DNA from: Lacipirellulaceae bacterium
Lineage (GTDB): Bacteria; Planctomycetota; Planctomycetia; Pirellulales; Lacipirellulaceae
Length of the DNA: 64,000 nt
NCBI GenBank assembly: GCA_040218535.1
Contig: JAVJRG010000005.1
Span: forward strand, 2,090,639-2,154,638
Direction of reading: 5' to 3'
Below, one piece after another: positions 45,567-53,537 of this stretch. The notes beneath the pieces were generated by a model. That model searched no databases, was not told the DNA's origin, and was given only the letters and a program-made list of their open reading frames with translations. A program made the translations under genes and the position numbers. The first letter of the stretch is position 1. Every line of letters starts with the position of its first letter.

Positions 45567-46304
45567 TCAGTTCTTCGACGCATCCAACTTATCGCGAATC
45601 TGTGCCGCTAACTCGTACTGCTCGGAAGCGATCGCCTCGGCGAGTTGCTCGGCAAGGGTCGGCCCTAGCTCGTAATGCTCGATTACCGACATTCGCATCT
45701 CGCGGAGCTTGTTGACGAAAAGATCGTCGTCGAAGCGATCTTCTGCTTCGTGTTCGAGGAAGATCTTTTCGAGCTCCTCCAGGCCGTTATCAATCAGACC
45801 GACGGCGGCGCGTGGCTCGGTCGACTCTAACTCCGCGAGGGCACCCGCCTGAATACGATGGAACATCACGAATGGACGATATTGCTCATGAAGCATCGCC
45901 CATTGAGCGTCGGGAGCGTTCGCGCTGCTGAAGTCCATCAGCCGCAGCGAATGCTCGGCATCGGCGACGGCACGGTCGTACTCTTTGAGTGTGAGCCAGG
46001 CAATCCGACGATGGTAAAACTGATAGAATTCGCGATCGATCTCCGAGCAACGCTCTTCGTCCAACTCAAACTCGGCACCTTCCTCAAAGGCGAGAGCCAC
46101 CGCGTAATCGTAATACGTCGGGAAACCTTCGGGACGCTGACCATCGGGGCGATTCTCGACTTCCATTTGAAGCACGCCCATATCAACACGAATCTGCAGG
46201 AGTTCACGTTGGTCGGAGCCGACCAGCTTGCGGACGATCGGCTGGCCCGGCTCGTAATCCCACTCTCGGAGGAGTTGGTCTATATTTCTGGTTTTCTTGG
46301 CCAT
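45567..46304 (-). CDS. UVR-motif (UvrB/UvrC-like) protein
   Basis: Protein of 245 aa. The C-terminal helix pair TLAEQLAEAIASEQYELAAQIRDKL is a UVR motif as found in UvrB, UvrC and McsA-like proteins. The rest is acidic and helical (EYDRAVADAEHSLRLMDFS looks TPR-like), without nuclease or helicase motifs, so it is not a UvrB or UvrC. A protein-interaction role is inferred. Its start is 24 bp downstream of the terminator of the hemerythrin-like gene. Confidence 0.75.
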   Translation of the reverse strand: MAKKTRNIDQLLREWDYEPGQPIVRKLVGSDQRELLQIRVDMGVLQMEVENRPDGQRPEGFPTYYDYAVALAFEEGAEFELDEERCSEIDREFYQFYHRRIAWLTLKEYDRAVADAEHSLRLMDFSSANAPDAQWAMLHEQYRPFVMFHRIQAGALAELESTEPRAAVGLIDNGLEELEKIFLEHEAEDRFDDDLFVNKLREMRMSVIEHYELGPTLAEQLAEAIASEQYELAAQIRDKLDASKN

Positions 46305-46330
46305 TGGTGCTCAGCTTCCGGCGAAAATAA

Positions 46331-46381
46331 AAAAGCGTCGGCTCTCGTGCACCTTTTACGGTGCACAGAACCGACGCTTTC
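46331..46381 (-). terminator. Strong stem-loop terminator after the hemerythrin-like gene
   Basis: Outer arms AAAGCGTCGG (46332-46341) and CCGACGCTTT (46371-46380) enclose a second stem GTGCACC / GGTGCAC (46347-46353 and 46360-46366). On the minus strand the stem is followed by a T-rich stretch, in line with a rho-independent terminator for the gene ending at 46464. It also ends in a T-run on the plus side, so it may work in both directions. Confidence 0.85.
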
Positions 46382-46463
46382 ATTTTACTCTGCACTCCCC
46401 CCACAAGGCTACCCAAGCCTCACCTGCGTCGCGGAAGCTAGCGGCACGCCACAAGAAAGTCGC

Positions 46464-46928
46464 CTAACCTTCACCGCCTTCGTCAAAGAGCAGGGTTTCC
46501 TGAAGCAGTTCGATCTCTTCTGCATCGTGGCGATCGACGCGATCCAGCATTTCGCCAATTCGCTCACAAAGCCCTTCGAACCGCTCTTCCTCGTATTCCG
46601 ACAGCGATTCAATCTCGGGAGCTAGTTCTTCCATCCATTCGCGGAATTGATCATGATCGCGGTGGAGGTGCTCGATGCGAATCTCCATATTCGGCTTCGA
46701 CTCAGACACAATCGACATGTACCCGTCGCGTTCCTCCATCTCCATCATTCGCTGGAGATGCCTATGGAACGATTTCATTGTGAATTGCAGGCTGGACAGC
46801 TTGCGGGGCATTCCGACTGCCGGGACTTTCCAATCGAGTGTCACCCGTAACGCTTGCTTCACGTGATCGAGAATCTGGTGTTCCATCCAAGTGGCGCTGG
46901 CTTGCGAGCGTGAGTCTATCGCATGCAT
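46464..46928 (-). CDS. Hemerythrin-like HHE-domain protein
   Basis: Protein of 154 aa with a four-helix pattern of His/Glu/Asp residues: MEHQILDH, KSFHRHLQRMMEMEE, LHRDHDQFREWMEE and VDRHDAEEIELLQE. Such domains bind two iron atoms and sense or carry oxygen or nitric oxide, or act in iron handling. The ATG at 46928 has AAAGGAGG 8 nt upstream, a strong ribosome site. The first 14 residues are less typical than those from MEHQ onwards. Confidence 0.72.
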   Translation of the reverse strand: MHAIDSRSQASATWMEHQILDHVKQALRVTLDWKVPAVGMPRKLSSLQFTMKSFHRHLQRMMEMEERDGYMSIVSESKPNMEIRIEHLHRDHDQFREWMEELAPEIESLSEYEEERFEGLCERIGEMLDRVDRHDAEEIELLQETLLFDEGGEG

Positions 46929-47641
46929 GAGAAAGCCCTCCTTTATTGAGAGTGAAGTAGATGTGCGTTACCGACGCAGCCACGCTGGCGCGTCCTAATC
47001 GAAAATCGTTCCCCCTCCCACAACCGGATCTTGGGTGTGCATTAGTTGCCGTGCCGCTTGGCTCAGCCGATCGATAAGGTCTTCGTTAGTGGCTATCTTC
47101 TGCAGGATCAATGCCCTCCAGGTTCTGCCGCCTACGAATCTACTCAAAAGCAAGTCAACGAATACACAACTCGCATTTAGTGACAAGGCTTTCAGTCTAC
47201 ACTGCCAGGCTGTCTTTTGCCTAGGACACCCTCCTACAGAGTTGTCCTTTTGGGCTTCCGGATTCGCCATAAAGTATTGATGTGTCTGCCCTTAGTCCCC
47301 GAGTGCCTACGATCCTGCAGAGAGAACGAACGGCGTTCGAAGCCGCACACCTTTACTCTGCTAGTTGCGCTCAACAGGCAAAAGCAGCGAAGCTGCGGCA
47401 GCACGTAGCCCCGAGCGCAGCTCGGGGAAAGTGAGCCTCTCCTTTGACCAAGCCGCGAAGCGGTGAAAGCGCTTCAGAGGCTCCGAAGACGCTTTCACCG
47501 CTTCGCGGCTTGGATATGTTAGAGCCACAGCCACCGTTGGCTTTCGCCAACGGCTACGTGCTTACGCCGCTACGCGGCAGAACTCGTCGCAGAAGTCCAT
47601 CAAAGCACCTGTTGTATGACTAACAGACATCCAACTCACTG
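46929..47641. other. Long intergenic region with dense hairpins
   Basis: This 713-bp stretch lies between arfB and the hemerythrin-like gene, both on the minus strand. The part at 47410-47578 is a string of perfect inverted repeats; the rest shows nothing I can name. One short minus-strand frame (46995-47270) is discussed among the rejected items. Confidence 0.6.
47410..47578. repeat. Inverted-repeat cluster with a 24-bp perfect arm pair
   Basis: The largest element pairs 47449-47472 with 47491-47514, a perfect 24-bp match around an 18-nt centre that itself can pair CTTC with GAAG. Flanking hairpins are CCCCGAGC-GCA-GCTCGGGG (47410-47428), CCGTTGGC-TTTC-GCCAACGG (47534-47553) and GCCGC-TAC-GCGGC (47566-47578). 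Four perfect stems in 170 bp is far above chance for intergenic DNA. It may terminate transcription in both directions or be a mobile repeat. Confidence 0.75.
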
Positions 47642-48067
47642 CTACTCAGGCCGAAATCTGCGATCCTTTTTCCTATCAGACCGTTTTTTCTTCTCGGCCA
47701 ATCGCCGCTCAATCGAAGCACGGCTTGGTTTCGTCTTCCGACGACGTTTTGGAGGTGTCTTGGCCGCTAGGATTAGTTGTCGCAGTTTCTCATAGCAGGT
47801 CGAGACATTACGCAATTGCTCACGATGAGTATCCGCGGAAAGGACGATCTCACCAGCCTGATTTACTCGGCTGGCGTGCATCCGTAGGAAGCGAGCCTTC
47901 ACGGAACCGTAAATCGCCTGAGAGTCAGCGACCTTCCACCGCAGCACCGCTTTGGTGTTCACCTTGTTGACGTTCTGCCCACCAGGACCGCTGCTGCGTG
48001 CGAAAGAGAGCTCCAGCTCTGCGGCTGGGATGGTCGTTTCCTGATCAACGTGAAGCGGACGAGCCAT
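47642..48067 (-). CDS. arfB: Peptidyl-tRNA hydrolase ArfB (YaeJ/ICT1-like)
   Basis: Codon-independent ribosome rescue factor of 141 aa. The catalytic GGQ motif is at residues 29-31 in SSGPGGQNVNKVNTK, and the C-terminus is strongly basic (PPKRRRKTKPSRA, KKKRSDRKKDRR), as needed to enter the empty mRNA channel of stalled ribosomes. No codon-recognition domain is present, which excludes RF1 or RF2. It ends the short operon after the TIM-barrel gene, 6 bp apart. Confidence 0.92.
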   Translation of the reverse strand: MARPLHVDQETTIPAAELELSFARSSGPGGQNVNKVNTKAVLRWKVADSQAIYGSVKARFLRMHASRVNQAGEIVLSADTHREQLRNVSTCYEKLRQLILAAKTPPKRRRKTKPSRASIERRLAEKKKRSDRKKDRRFRPE

Positions 48068-48073
48068 GCCGTA

Positions 48074-48892
48074 CTAGCTTCCGACAGCCGCAGCACAGGC
48101 ACTCTCAAATTTCACCTGCGAATCCGTGAGCAAACGCGAGTATGAGCTCGGCTTGATCTCCGATCCTAAGAGCTCGACATCGAAGTCCCCCTCGTAACCC
48201 GCTTCCAGCAGGCCTTCAATCAGAGCGTCCAGATCGACTCGTCCTTCTCCCAGGGGGCAGCGATTGAGCTCGCGGCTGTGGGGTTCATTGAAATCCCCAA
48301 GATGAACGACCCCAATGTACGACGCGAATTCCTCGAGATTCGCCAGCACGGAGCGATCATGCCCAAAGTGATAGGCATCCAACACCAACTTCAGTCTTTG
48401 AGATTGGCAACTGTCGATGAAAGCAATCGTTGATTCGAGATCCGTTAAGAACGACCAGTCGGCAGCACAAGCCGGATGCAGCGGTTCAATCGCCAGATCA
48501 ACCTCAGCGTCCTCAGCAACGTCCAGTAGCTGATCAAAAGCGATACGCAGAAGTCGCTCAGCGTTTCGGTAAGTGTGGTTGTTTCTGCCACCCGGGTAGA
48601 CCACCAAGCAACCGGCGTTCATCGAAGCAGCTAAACGAATTGCTTCCGCAGCATCATCAACCGATTCAGGCATTCTCCGCCCGTCGTTGCCGGTAAAGCC
48701 ACCAGCCCACATAAGATTCGTGACCTTCAACTCACTCTCAGCGAGGAGGTCAACGCCCCGTTCGAGACCGTAGTCCTCGATCTTCTGTCGCCAGACTCCG
48801 ATCCCTTCGTATCCGGCTTCAAGATAGCGCCGGACATCCTCTTCGAACGACCAACGATAGGTTGTTAACTCGTTCATAGAGAGCGTAGGCAT
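48074..48892 (-). CDS. Xylose-isomerase-like TIM-barrel (AP endonuclease 2 family) sugar epimerase/isomerase-like protein
   Basis: Protein of 272 aa from the ATG at 48892 (MPTLSMNELTTYRWSF). Barrel-type features include EAGYEGIGVWRQKI, VVYPGGRNNHTYRNA, LAIEPLHP and VLDAYHFGHD, with Glu, Asp and His placed to bind a metal; YIGVVHLGDFN follows. Related proteins isomerise or epimerise keto sugars, inositols or hydroxypyruvate; the substrate here is unknown. It is the first gene of a pair with arfB. Confidence 0.82.
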   Translation of the reverse strand: MPTLSMNELTTYRWSFEEDVRRYLEAGYEGIGVWRQKIEDYGLERGVDLLAESELKVTNLMWAGGFTGNDGRRMPESVDDAAEAIRLAASMNAGCLVVYPGGRNNHTYRNAERLLRIAFDQLLDVAEDAEVDLAIEPLHPACAADWSFLTDLESTIAFIDSCQSQRLKLVLDAYHFGHDRSVLANLEEFASYIGVVHLGDFNEPHSRELNRCPLGEGRVDLDALIEGLLEAGYEGDFDVELLGSEIKPSSYSRLLTDSQVKFESACAAAVGS

Positions 48893-49800
48893 AGCTGTAA
48901 GCTTTCTATTTATCGAAACCACCTAACCTGAACATCATCGATCAGGAAATTTGGTGGGTTGGTTCTTTGGAATTCACCACACAACACGTGTGACAGATTC
49001 GAATCGAGCGTGATGGTGAGTATGTGAGACGACGCACCATGTGTAAAGCATTTTGTTGTTGTCTGACAAGAGAAGTCTCACGCCGGAAAACAACCAAGTA
49101 GTGAACCGATGTGCAAGGCGTCGCCACTCCTTGTGAATTCAACCCCAACTGTTACGCGAAATGTGGTGTGGGCACCTACCAGTGGTACTCTATTTCGATT
49201 CAGATGATTCAGCCGCGAGTTACCGAATTTGCTTAACATTCGCCGCAAGTTTTTCCTAACTCCTGAATAGTTGCCTGATCTACCAGGCAGGAAAAACGCG
49301 GCAAAATGAGTTTTCTTAGGCCTATTCAATACAATTTAGCATTGGCTAAAAATTTTGGCGGAAACACCCTAGCAAAAATGCATACTCGTGGTAGAAATTT
49401 CCCCAATAAGTTGCCGGATCAAGCCAACTTGTTATTGTGAAATTAAAGGACACCGGCGTTCTAGCGTCATCGGAGCAGCGCATGCTAGCATCCGTTGGCT
49501 AGGCGAGCCTATTCGTGGGCAATCCGGGGGGATTGTTGGCTGTGGTAACCGTGCGAGGAGATTCGCGCGAAGAGATAATCTTGGCTGTGGAAAGCTCGGC
49601 GTAAGGGCACAGCGCCTGAGATCTTCACACGAGAAGCACGGCCGAGAGCAGCTCATCGCGTTGAAACTGCTCGCTTGTTTGAAGCGCGGGGTCTCATTCT
49701 AGTCCGACGCTGTGGACTAACAAGATTCTCTGCGCTTCCTGATTGCGTTCCTCGTTGCGCCGCAATGCAGGTGCAGAACCATTGGACCGTGGATTTAGTG
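48893..49800. other. 908-bp AT-rich intergenic region without a credible gene
   Basis: The longest non-coding stretch of the window, between divergent genes. The part at 49200-49450 is clearly richer in A and T than its surroundings. Small stem-loops are TGCCTG-ATCTAC-CAGGCA (49272-49289) and TTTAGC-ATTG-GCTAAA (49335-49350). A 104-residue frame at 49388-49702 has no domain or signal and uses atypical codons. Regulatory DNA or a small RNA would fit; neither is shown. Confidence 0.5.
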
Positions 49801-50433
49801 ATGTCAAAGCGTGTCCTGATCGTCGATGATCACGAAGTGGTCCGCATTGGGCTGCGATGTCTCTTAGAAAAAGCAGGAATGCAGATCGCTGGAGAAGCCA
49901 GTGATAGCGTTAGTGCGTTGAAGTTGGCAGAAACAACGAAGCCCGATCTCATCTTGCTCGACGTGCGGATGCCTCAGACCGATGGACTTGCTTGCTTGAC
50001 GAGTCTCCGCGAAAAGTCACTTGAAGTGCCCGTATTGATGTTCAGCGGCTACGACAATCCCACCTACTACGCTCGGGCACGTGCTCTCGGTGCTGTTGGA
50101 TATCTGTTAAAGAGTGTCCAATCGACCGAACTCATCGATGCCGTGAACAAAGCGTTAGCGGGCGAACAGATTTGGTCACGAGAAGGAACACGTCGCGTCA
50201 CGGGGGCGCTCTCGACACCCCGTTCGCAGCTTGACCTGGAAGTCCCGCTTACAAAACGCGAAGATGAAGTGCTAAAACAACTGGCCCTTGGTTTGAGTAA
50301 CAAAGAAATCGCGTTGGCGCTTGGTATCAGCTACGAGACAGTCAAAGAACACGTCCAACATATTCTGCGAAAGTTGGGCGTCGCCGACCGGACCCAAGCT
50401 GCTGTCTGGGCTGTCCGACGCGGGCTCGTGTGA
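49801..50433 (+). CDS. NarL/FixJ-type response regulator
   Basis: Protein of 210 aa. The receiver domain has the acidic pair Asp9-Asp10, phosphoacceptor Asp54 in LILLDVRMPQTDG, and a conserved Lys in GYLLKSVQ. The C-terminal LuxR-type helix-turn-helix is LTKREDEVLKQLALGLSNKE followed by TVKEHVQHILRKLGV. The start at 49801 fits the receiver; longer frames upstream do not. No sensor kinase is adjacent, so it is an orphan regulator. Target genes unknown. Confidence 0.92.
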   Translation: MSKRVLIVDDHEVVRIGLRCLLEKAGMQIAGEASDSVSALKLAETTKPDLILLDVRMPQTDGLACLTSLREKSLEVPVLMFSGYDNPTYYARARALGAVGYLLKSVQSTELIDAVNKALAGEQIWSREGTRRVTGALSTPRSQLDLEVPLTKREDEVLKQLALGLSNKEIALALGISYETVKEHVQHILRKLGVADRTQAAVWAVRRGLV

Positions 50434-50576
50434 CGCATCTCGCACGTAGGACGGCCACTCTTGGCCGTTCTACGACTTCCTATAGTGCGTAGCCTCAGCT
50501 ACTTCTGAGGGAAAACCGATCACGTTAGAATAAAACTCCGTGTTTTAGGCTGACTCCACTCTCTGCTTCGGTTTCG

Positions 50577-52295
50577 ATGTCTTCGTTCGACTTTCCCGAT
50601 CTCCCCTCACAATTTCGGCAACTGCTAGGTCGATGCCGCGATCTTTATGTCTCCAGTGGCGAACTTGCCGCCCGCGAGCATGCGCAGTTACTGCCCAGCA
50701 CGGGTGAGTCGTTCGTCCAACTGATGGACGATTTGCATCGAGCACTGGCTGTCAAAGTTTTCGTGACCATTTGCGAAGCTGACCGTCGCTGGAGCAAGAA
50801 TGAGAAGTTTCTCGCGGAAGTCTTGTTATTTCACCTGTGGGGACAGTGGCTCGAAGACGAAGCGCTCCACCAAGCCCTCAGCGACATGTCTGAGAAGGCA
50901 CTCAGCCTCAAGTGGTACGCCACGGTAAGACCCTTCGATGAACTCGCACCTCTGCGAGATCGGGTGGGAGAACTCGAGACGATTGTCACCCGCATGGCTA
51001 ACGTGGTCGCTCGAGCCGACGGCCCCCTCAAGAGCAGCGAGGCGGGCCGGATCAAGATGATCCAAAATGAGTTGCACATTCATCTCCGCGAGATCCCCAT
51101 CGACGAGACGAACAGACACGAAGAAGTTGAGCACGTCGGGCAACAAGCGATTGAGAAAATCTACGGCGAACTCGACAAGCTCCCCAAGACGCTTCGCAAA
51201 GACGAAAAGGGAAAACCCTCCGGCGGAAGAGACGATTCCTCGAAGTCCTCAGGTGAGAACAAAAAGGAAGAGCAAACTGAAGCACCCAAGATAACGCTCG
51301 AAGAAGCCCTGGCCGAGTTAGACCGCCTGATCGGATTGGACAACATCAAGGAGGAGGTCCGCACGCTGGCAAACTTCCTCAAGGTACAAACCAAACGCGA
51401 GGAGGCCGGCCTCCCCACGACGAAGCTTAGCCTGCACATGGTGTTTCACGGCAATCCCGGCACGGGCAAGACCACGGTCGCCCGGATCGTGGGAAAAGTC
51501 TTTGGGGCGATGGGCGTTCTTAAGAAGGGGCATTTGATCGAAACCGACCGCAGCGGCCTCGTTGCCGAGTATGCTGGGCAAACCGGCCCTAAGACCAACA
51601 AGAAGATTGACGAAGCCCTCGATGGCGTCCTCTTCATCGATGAAGCCTACACGCTCATCGCGGAAGGCGAAGATCCGTTCGGACACGAAGCCGTGCAAAC
51701 CCTTCTGAAGCGAATGGAAGACGACCGCAAGCGACTTGTCGTTATCCTTGCGGGCTATCCAGATGAAATGCAGTCGCTCCTCCGCTCCAACCCAGGCCTT
51801 TCCTCGCGATTCAGCCGCAAGCTGGAATTCATCGATTACAAGCCGCTAGAACTAGCTCAGATTTTTGGGCTGATGACCGGCAAAAATAGTTACGAACTGG
51901 GCGCCGTTGCTCGTGGCAAAGTCCTGCTCGGCATGCAGTACCTCTACGACCGCCGGGACCGCCACTTCGGCAACGGACGAACCTCGCGCAACCTGTTCGA
52001 GCACGCCATCAGGCTCATGTCCAACCGCATTGCGGAGATCCCTGAGCTCTCGGTGAAACAACTGACAACTCTCGAAGCGGTCGACATCGATTTCAAAACC
52101 GTCCCCGAGAGCGTCTTCGAGCCACTCACGACCGAGGAAGGAAGAAAGGCTCTCCGCTTCCACATCGCTTGTCCCGATTGCGATCACGGCAAAGACGTGC
52201 CCCTGAAGTATCTTGGCCAAACTGTCCGGTGCCCGAAGTGCGATCACGACTTCGAGGCCGGGTGGGGCGCTCCTGTGGAAGCGAAGTCCGAGTAG
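50577..52295 (+). CDS. AAA+ ATPase of the CbxX/SpoVK type with TerB-like N-terminus and zinc ribbon
   Basis: Protein of 572 aa. The N-terminal 200 residues are helical and resemble TerB (AVKVFVTICEADRRWSKNEK). A charged linker (SGGRDDSSKSSGENKKEE) leads to a CbxX/CfqX AAA domain with Walker A HGNPGTGKTTVARIV near residue 291, Walker B GVLFIDEAYTL near 351 and the arginine-bearing SNPGLSSRFSRKLEF. The C-terminus is a zinc ribbon CPDC...CPKC (about residues 532-555). It probably remodels a protein complex; the target is unknown. Confidence 0.87.
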   Translation: MSSFDFPDLPSQFRQLLGRCRDLYVSSGELAAREHAQLLPSTGESFVQLMDDLHRALAVKVFVTICEADRRWSKNEKFLAEVLLFHLWGQWLEDEALHQALSDMSEKALSLKWYATVRPFDELAPLRDRVGELETIVTRMANVVARADGPLKSSEAGRIKMIQNELHIHLREIPIDETNRHEEVEHVGQQAIEKIYGELDKLPKTLRKDEKGKPSGGRDDSSKSSGENKKEEQTEAPKITLEEALAELDRLIGLDNIKEEVRTLANFLKVQTKREEAGLPTTKLSLHMVFHGNPGTGKTTVARIVGKVFGAMGVLKKGHLIETDRSGLVAEYAGQTGPKTNKKIDEALDGVLFIDEAYTLIAEGEDPFGHEAVQTLLKRMEDDRKRLVVILAGYPDEMQSLLRSNPGLSSRFSRKLEFIDYKPLELAQIFGLMTGKNSYELGAVARGKVLLGMQYLYDRRDRHFGNGRTSRNLFEHAIRLMSNRIAEIPELSVKQLTTLEAVDIDFKTVPESVFEPLTTEEGRKALRFHIACPDCDHGKDVPLKYLGQTVRCPKCDHDFEAGWGAPVEAKSE

Positions 52296-52630
52296 TAGCG
52301 GGACAATCTTTCGGCCAGCGCGTCAACGGGCTGAGCTACCTCTGCCAGCGGCGATCCCCTAGATATCCCAGTTTCCAGGGCGTTGCTCCGCCCAAAGCTC
52401 AGAAATAGACGTTCGCGCCACCACTTTGATTCGCTGGCGTCGTAGTCTTACAAAACCGGGAGCATTGTCATTCGTTGAGTGCTTTCGAAAACTGCGAAAT
52501 TCAAGCTGATTCACTACAACAACCTCGCGGAACAAAGTGAGATCTGGTTTTTGGCATAGCAGTTGCTTCCTGTAATAGCAGTAACGAAGTGACCCACACA
52601 TCACCCACTTTTACCTTGAGGAGCCTCGCC
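52296..52630. other. Intergenic region carrying a sigma-54-like promoter
   Basis: 335 bp between the AAA ATPase and the coiled-coil protein gene, both on the plus strand. The only element I can name is the -24/-12-like site at 52551-52567. No terminator was found directly after the ATPase stop. Confidence 0.5.
52551..52567 (+). promoter_or_regulatory. Sigma-54-like promoter of the gene at 52631
   Basis: The sequence TTGGCATAGCAGTTGCT has GG and GC exactly 10 bp apart and matches the consensus at TTGGCA and TTGCT, with two mismatches in between. Transcription would start near 52578, giving a leader of about 50 nt before the ATG at 52631. It is the second such site in the window. Confidence 0.6.
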
Positions 52631-53335
52631 ATGTTCCGCTCACAGAAACTTTCAATCGCCGCACTTTCAATCGCAGCCGCACTCGCCTACACACCTTCCG
52701 CTCAGGCAAACGATGTTATCGTCGATGTCCAATTCGGGGGTGGCACCGTCCTTGGAGATCATTTGCGTGGCTATGCGAAGGCCGTGGATGCTGAGGGCCG
52801 CTACATTCGTAACCGCTCCGTAGCATACAAGACGTTCATCTCCGCACTCCGCGATCGCGAAAAGCTGATCCACGAACACAAAGAATACGTTCGCTACGAA
52901 GAAGAGTTGCGTCAGAAGGATATCGAAGAACGTGCTGAGCGTAACCGTCGCCGTGTTGAACTGGCAGAGAAGGAACTGAAGGAAAGTGCCCAGCTCCTAC
53001 TCGAAGACATCCAAACTCGCCGTCACATCTGGGACGACGTGCTCGCCAAGGAAAAATACGCGGTGCAACGCTTCCAGATCGAAACGCTGCTACGCAACTG
53101 GGACGATGGCTACCCAAGCGACCGTCGCCGCCTGGAACTCTTGGTCAAAGACATCCGCGAAGATCTCCAAGCAAATCCTCCAACCGACAAGCTTGAATGG
53201 CGAGCCGCCGTCGCCACGCTCAAACGCCTCCACACCCTGGCAGAAAGTCGCGATTACAGCCCTGAGGTACAGGTCAGCATGAATCGCACCAACCGACTTC
53301 CAGCGGCTTTGACCAACCTCGTAGCCAACAATTGA
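52631..53335 (+). CDS. Secreted coiled-coil protein of unknown function
   Basis: Protein of 234 aa with a signal peptide (MFRSQKLSIAALSIAAALAY, cut after SAQA). After a short beta-like segment (VIVDVQFGGGTVLGDH) it is almost wholly helical and charged, with a coiled coil around EEELRQKDIEERAERNRRRV. No domain is recognised. It has its own predicted sigma-54-like promoter and a terminator at 53461-53517, so it looks like a single-gene unit. The long frame's start at 52589 lacks a signal peptide, so 52631 is preferred. Confidence 0.72.
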   Translation: MFRSQKLSIAALSIAAALAYTPSAQANDVIVDVQFGGGTVLGDHLRGYAKAVDAEGRYIRNRSVAYKTFISALRDREKLIHEHKEYVRYEEELRQKDIEERAERNRRRVELAEKELKESAQLLLEDIQTRRHIWDDVLAKEKYAVQRFQIETLLRNWDDGYPSDRRRLELLVKDIREDLQANPPTDKLEWRAAVATLKRLHTLAESRDYSPEVQVSMNRTNRLPAALTNLVANN

Positions 53336-53351
53336 ACGATTCCGAGAATTT

Positions 53352-53376
53352 AGCCGGAACGCGTTAGCGTCCGGTT
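53352..53376. repeat. REP-like hairpin
   Basis: The sequence GCCGGAACGCGTTAGCGTCCGG folds into a GC-rich stem with a GTTA loop. This CGGAACGC/GCGTCCGG type is common between genes of Rhodopirellula-like planctomycetes, according to my general knowledge of those genomes. It is followed by a second GC-rich segment up to about 53405. Confidence 0.6.
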
Positions 53377-53460
53377 CTGTGGGCAACCGGGGGCTAACGC
53401 CCTGTGGCCGAAGCTTGAGAAGCCGGCGAGTCATTCTCGCCAAAGAGTTTGACGTTTTAG

Positions 53461-53517
53461 AAGCGGTCTGGGTTGTGGTACGGTAACGTGCCCATGGCGA
53501 CCCCAGACCGCTTTTTT
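53461..53517 (+). terminator. Rho-independent terminator 20 bp before the acyltransferase gene
   Basis: A perfect 12-bp stem AAGCGGTCTGGG (53461-53472) / CCCAGACCGCTT (53502-53513) is followed by six T (53512-53517). The loop of 29 nt is long. It terminates the secreted-protein gene, but since it ends only about 20 bp before the acyltransferase ATG it could also act as a leader attenuator. Confidence 0.82.
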
Positions 53518-53537
53518 CGTGCGCACACTTCATCAGC

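Noticed and set aside
46995..47270. Minus-strand frame of 91 codons; its end reads ATNEDLIDRLSQAARQLMHT
   Set aside because: The C-terminal part looks protein-like, but the ATG has no ribosome site and the N-terminal part is atypical. A TTG at 47111 with GGAGG 3 nt upstream is possible but too weak. A homologue search would decide.
49388..49702. Plus-strand frame of 104 codons in the long intergenic region
   Set aside because: No domain, no signal peptide, many Arg, Cys and Gly residues and no good ribosome site. It is likely chance.
50451..50468. ACGGCCA/TGGCCGT stem-loop after the response regulator
   Set aside because: The 7-bp stem is not followed by a T-run, so I do not call it a terminator.
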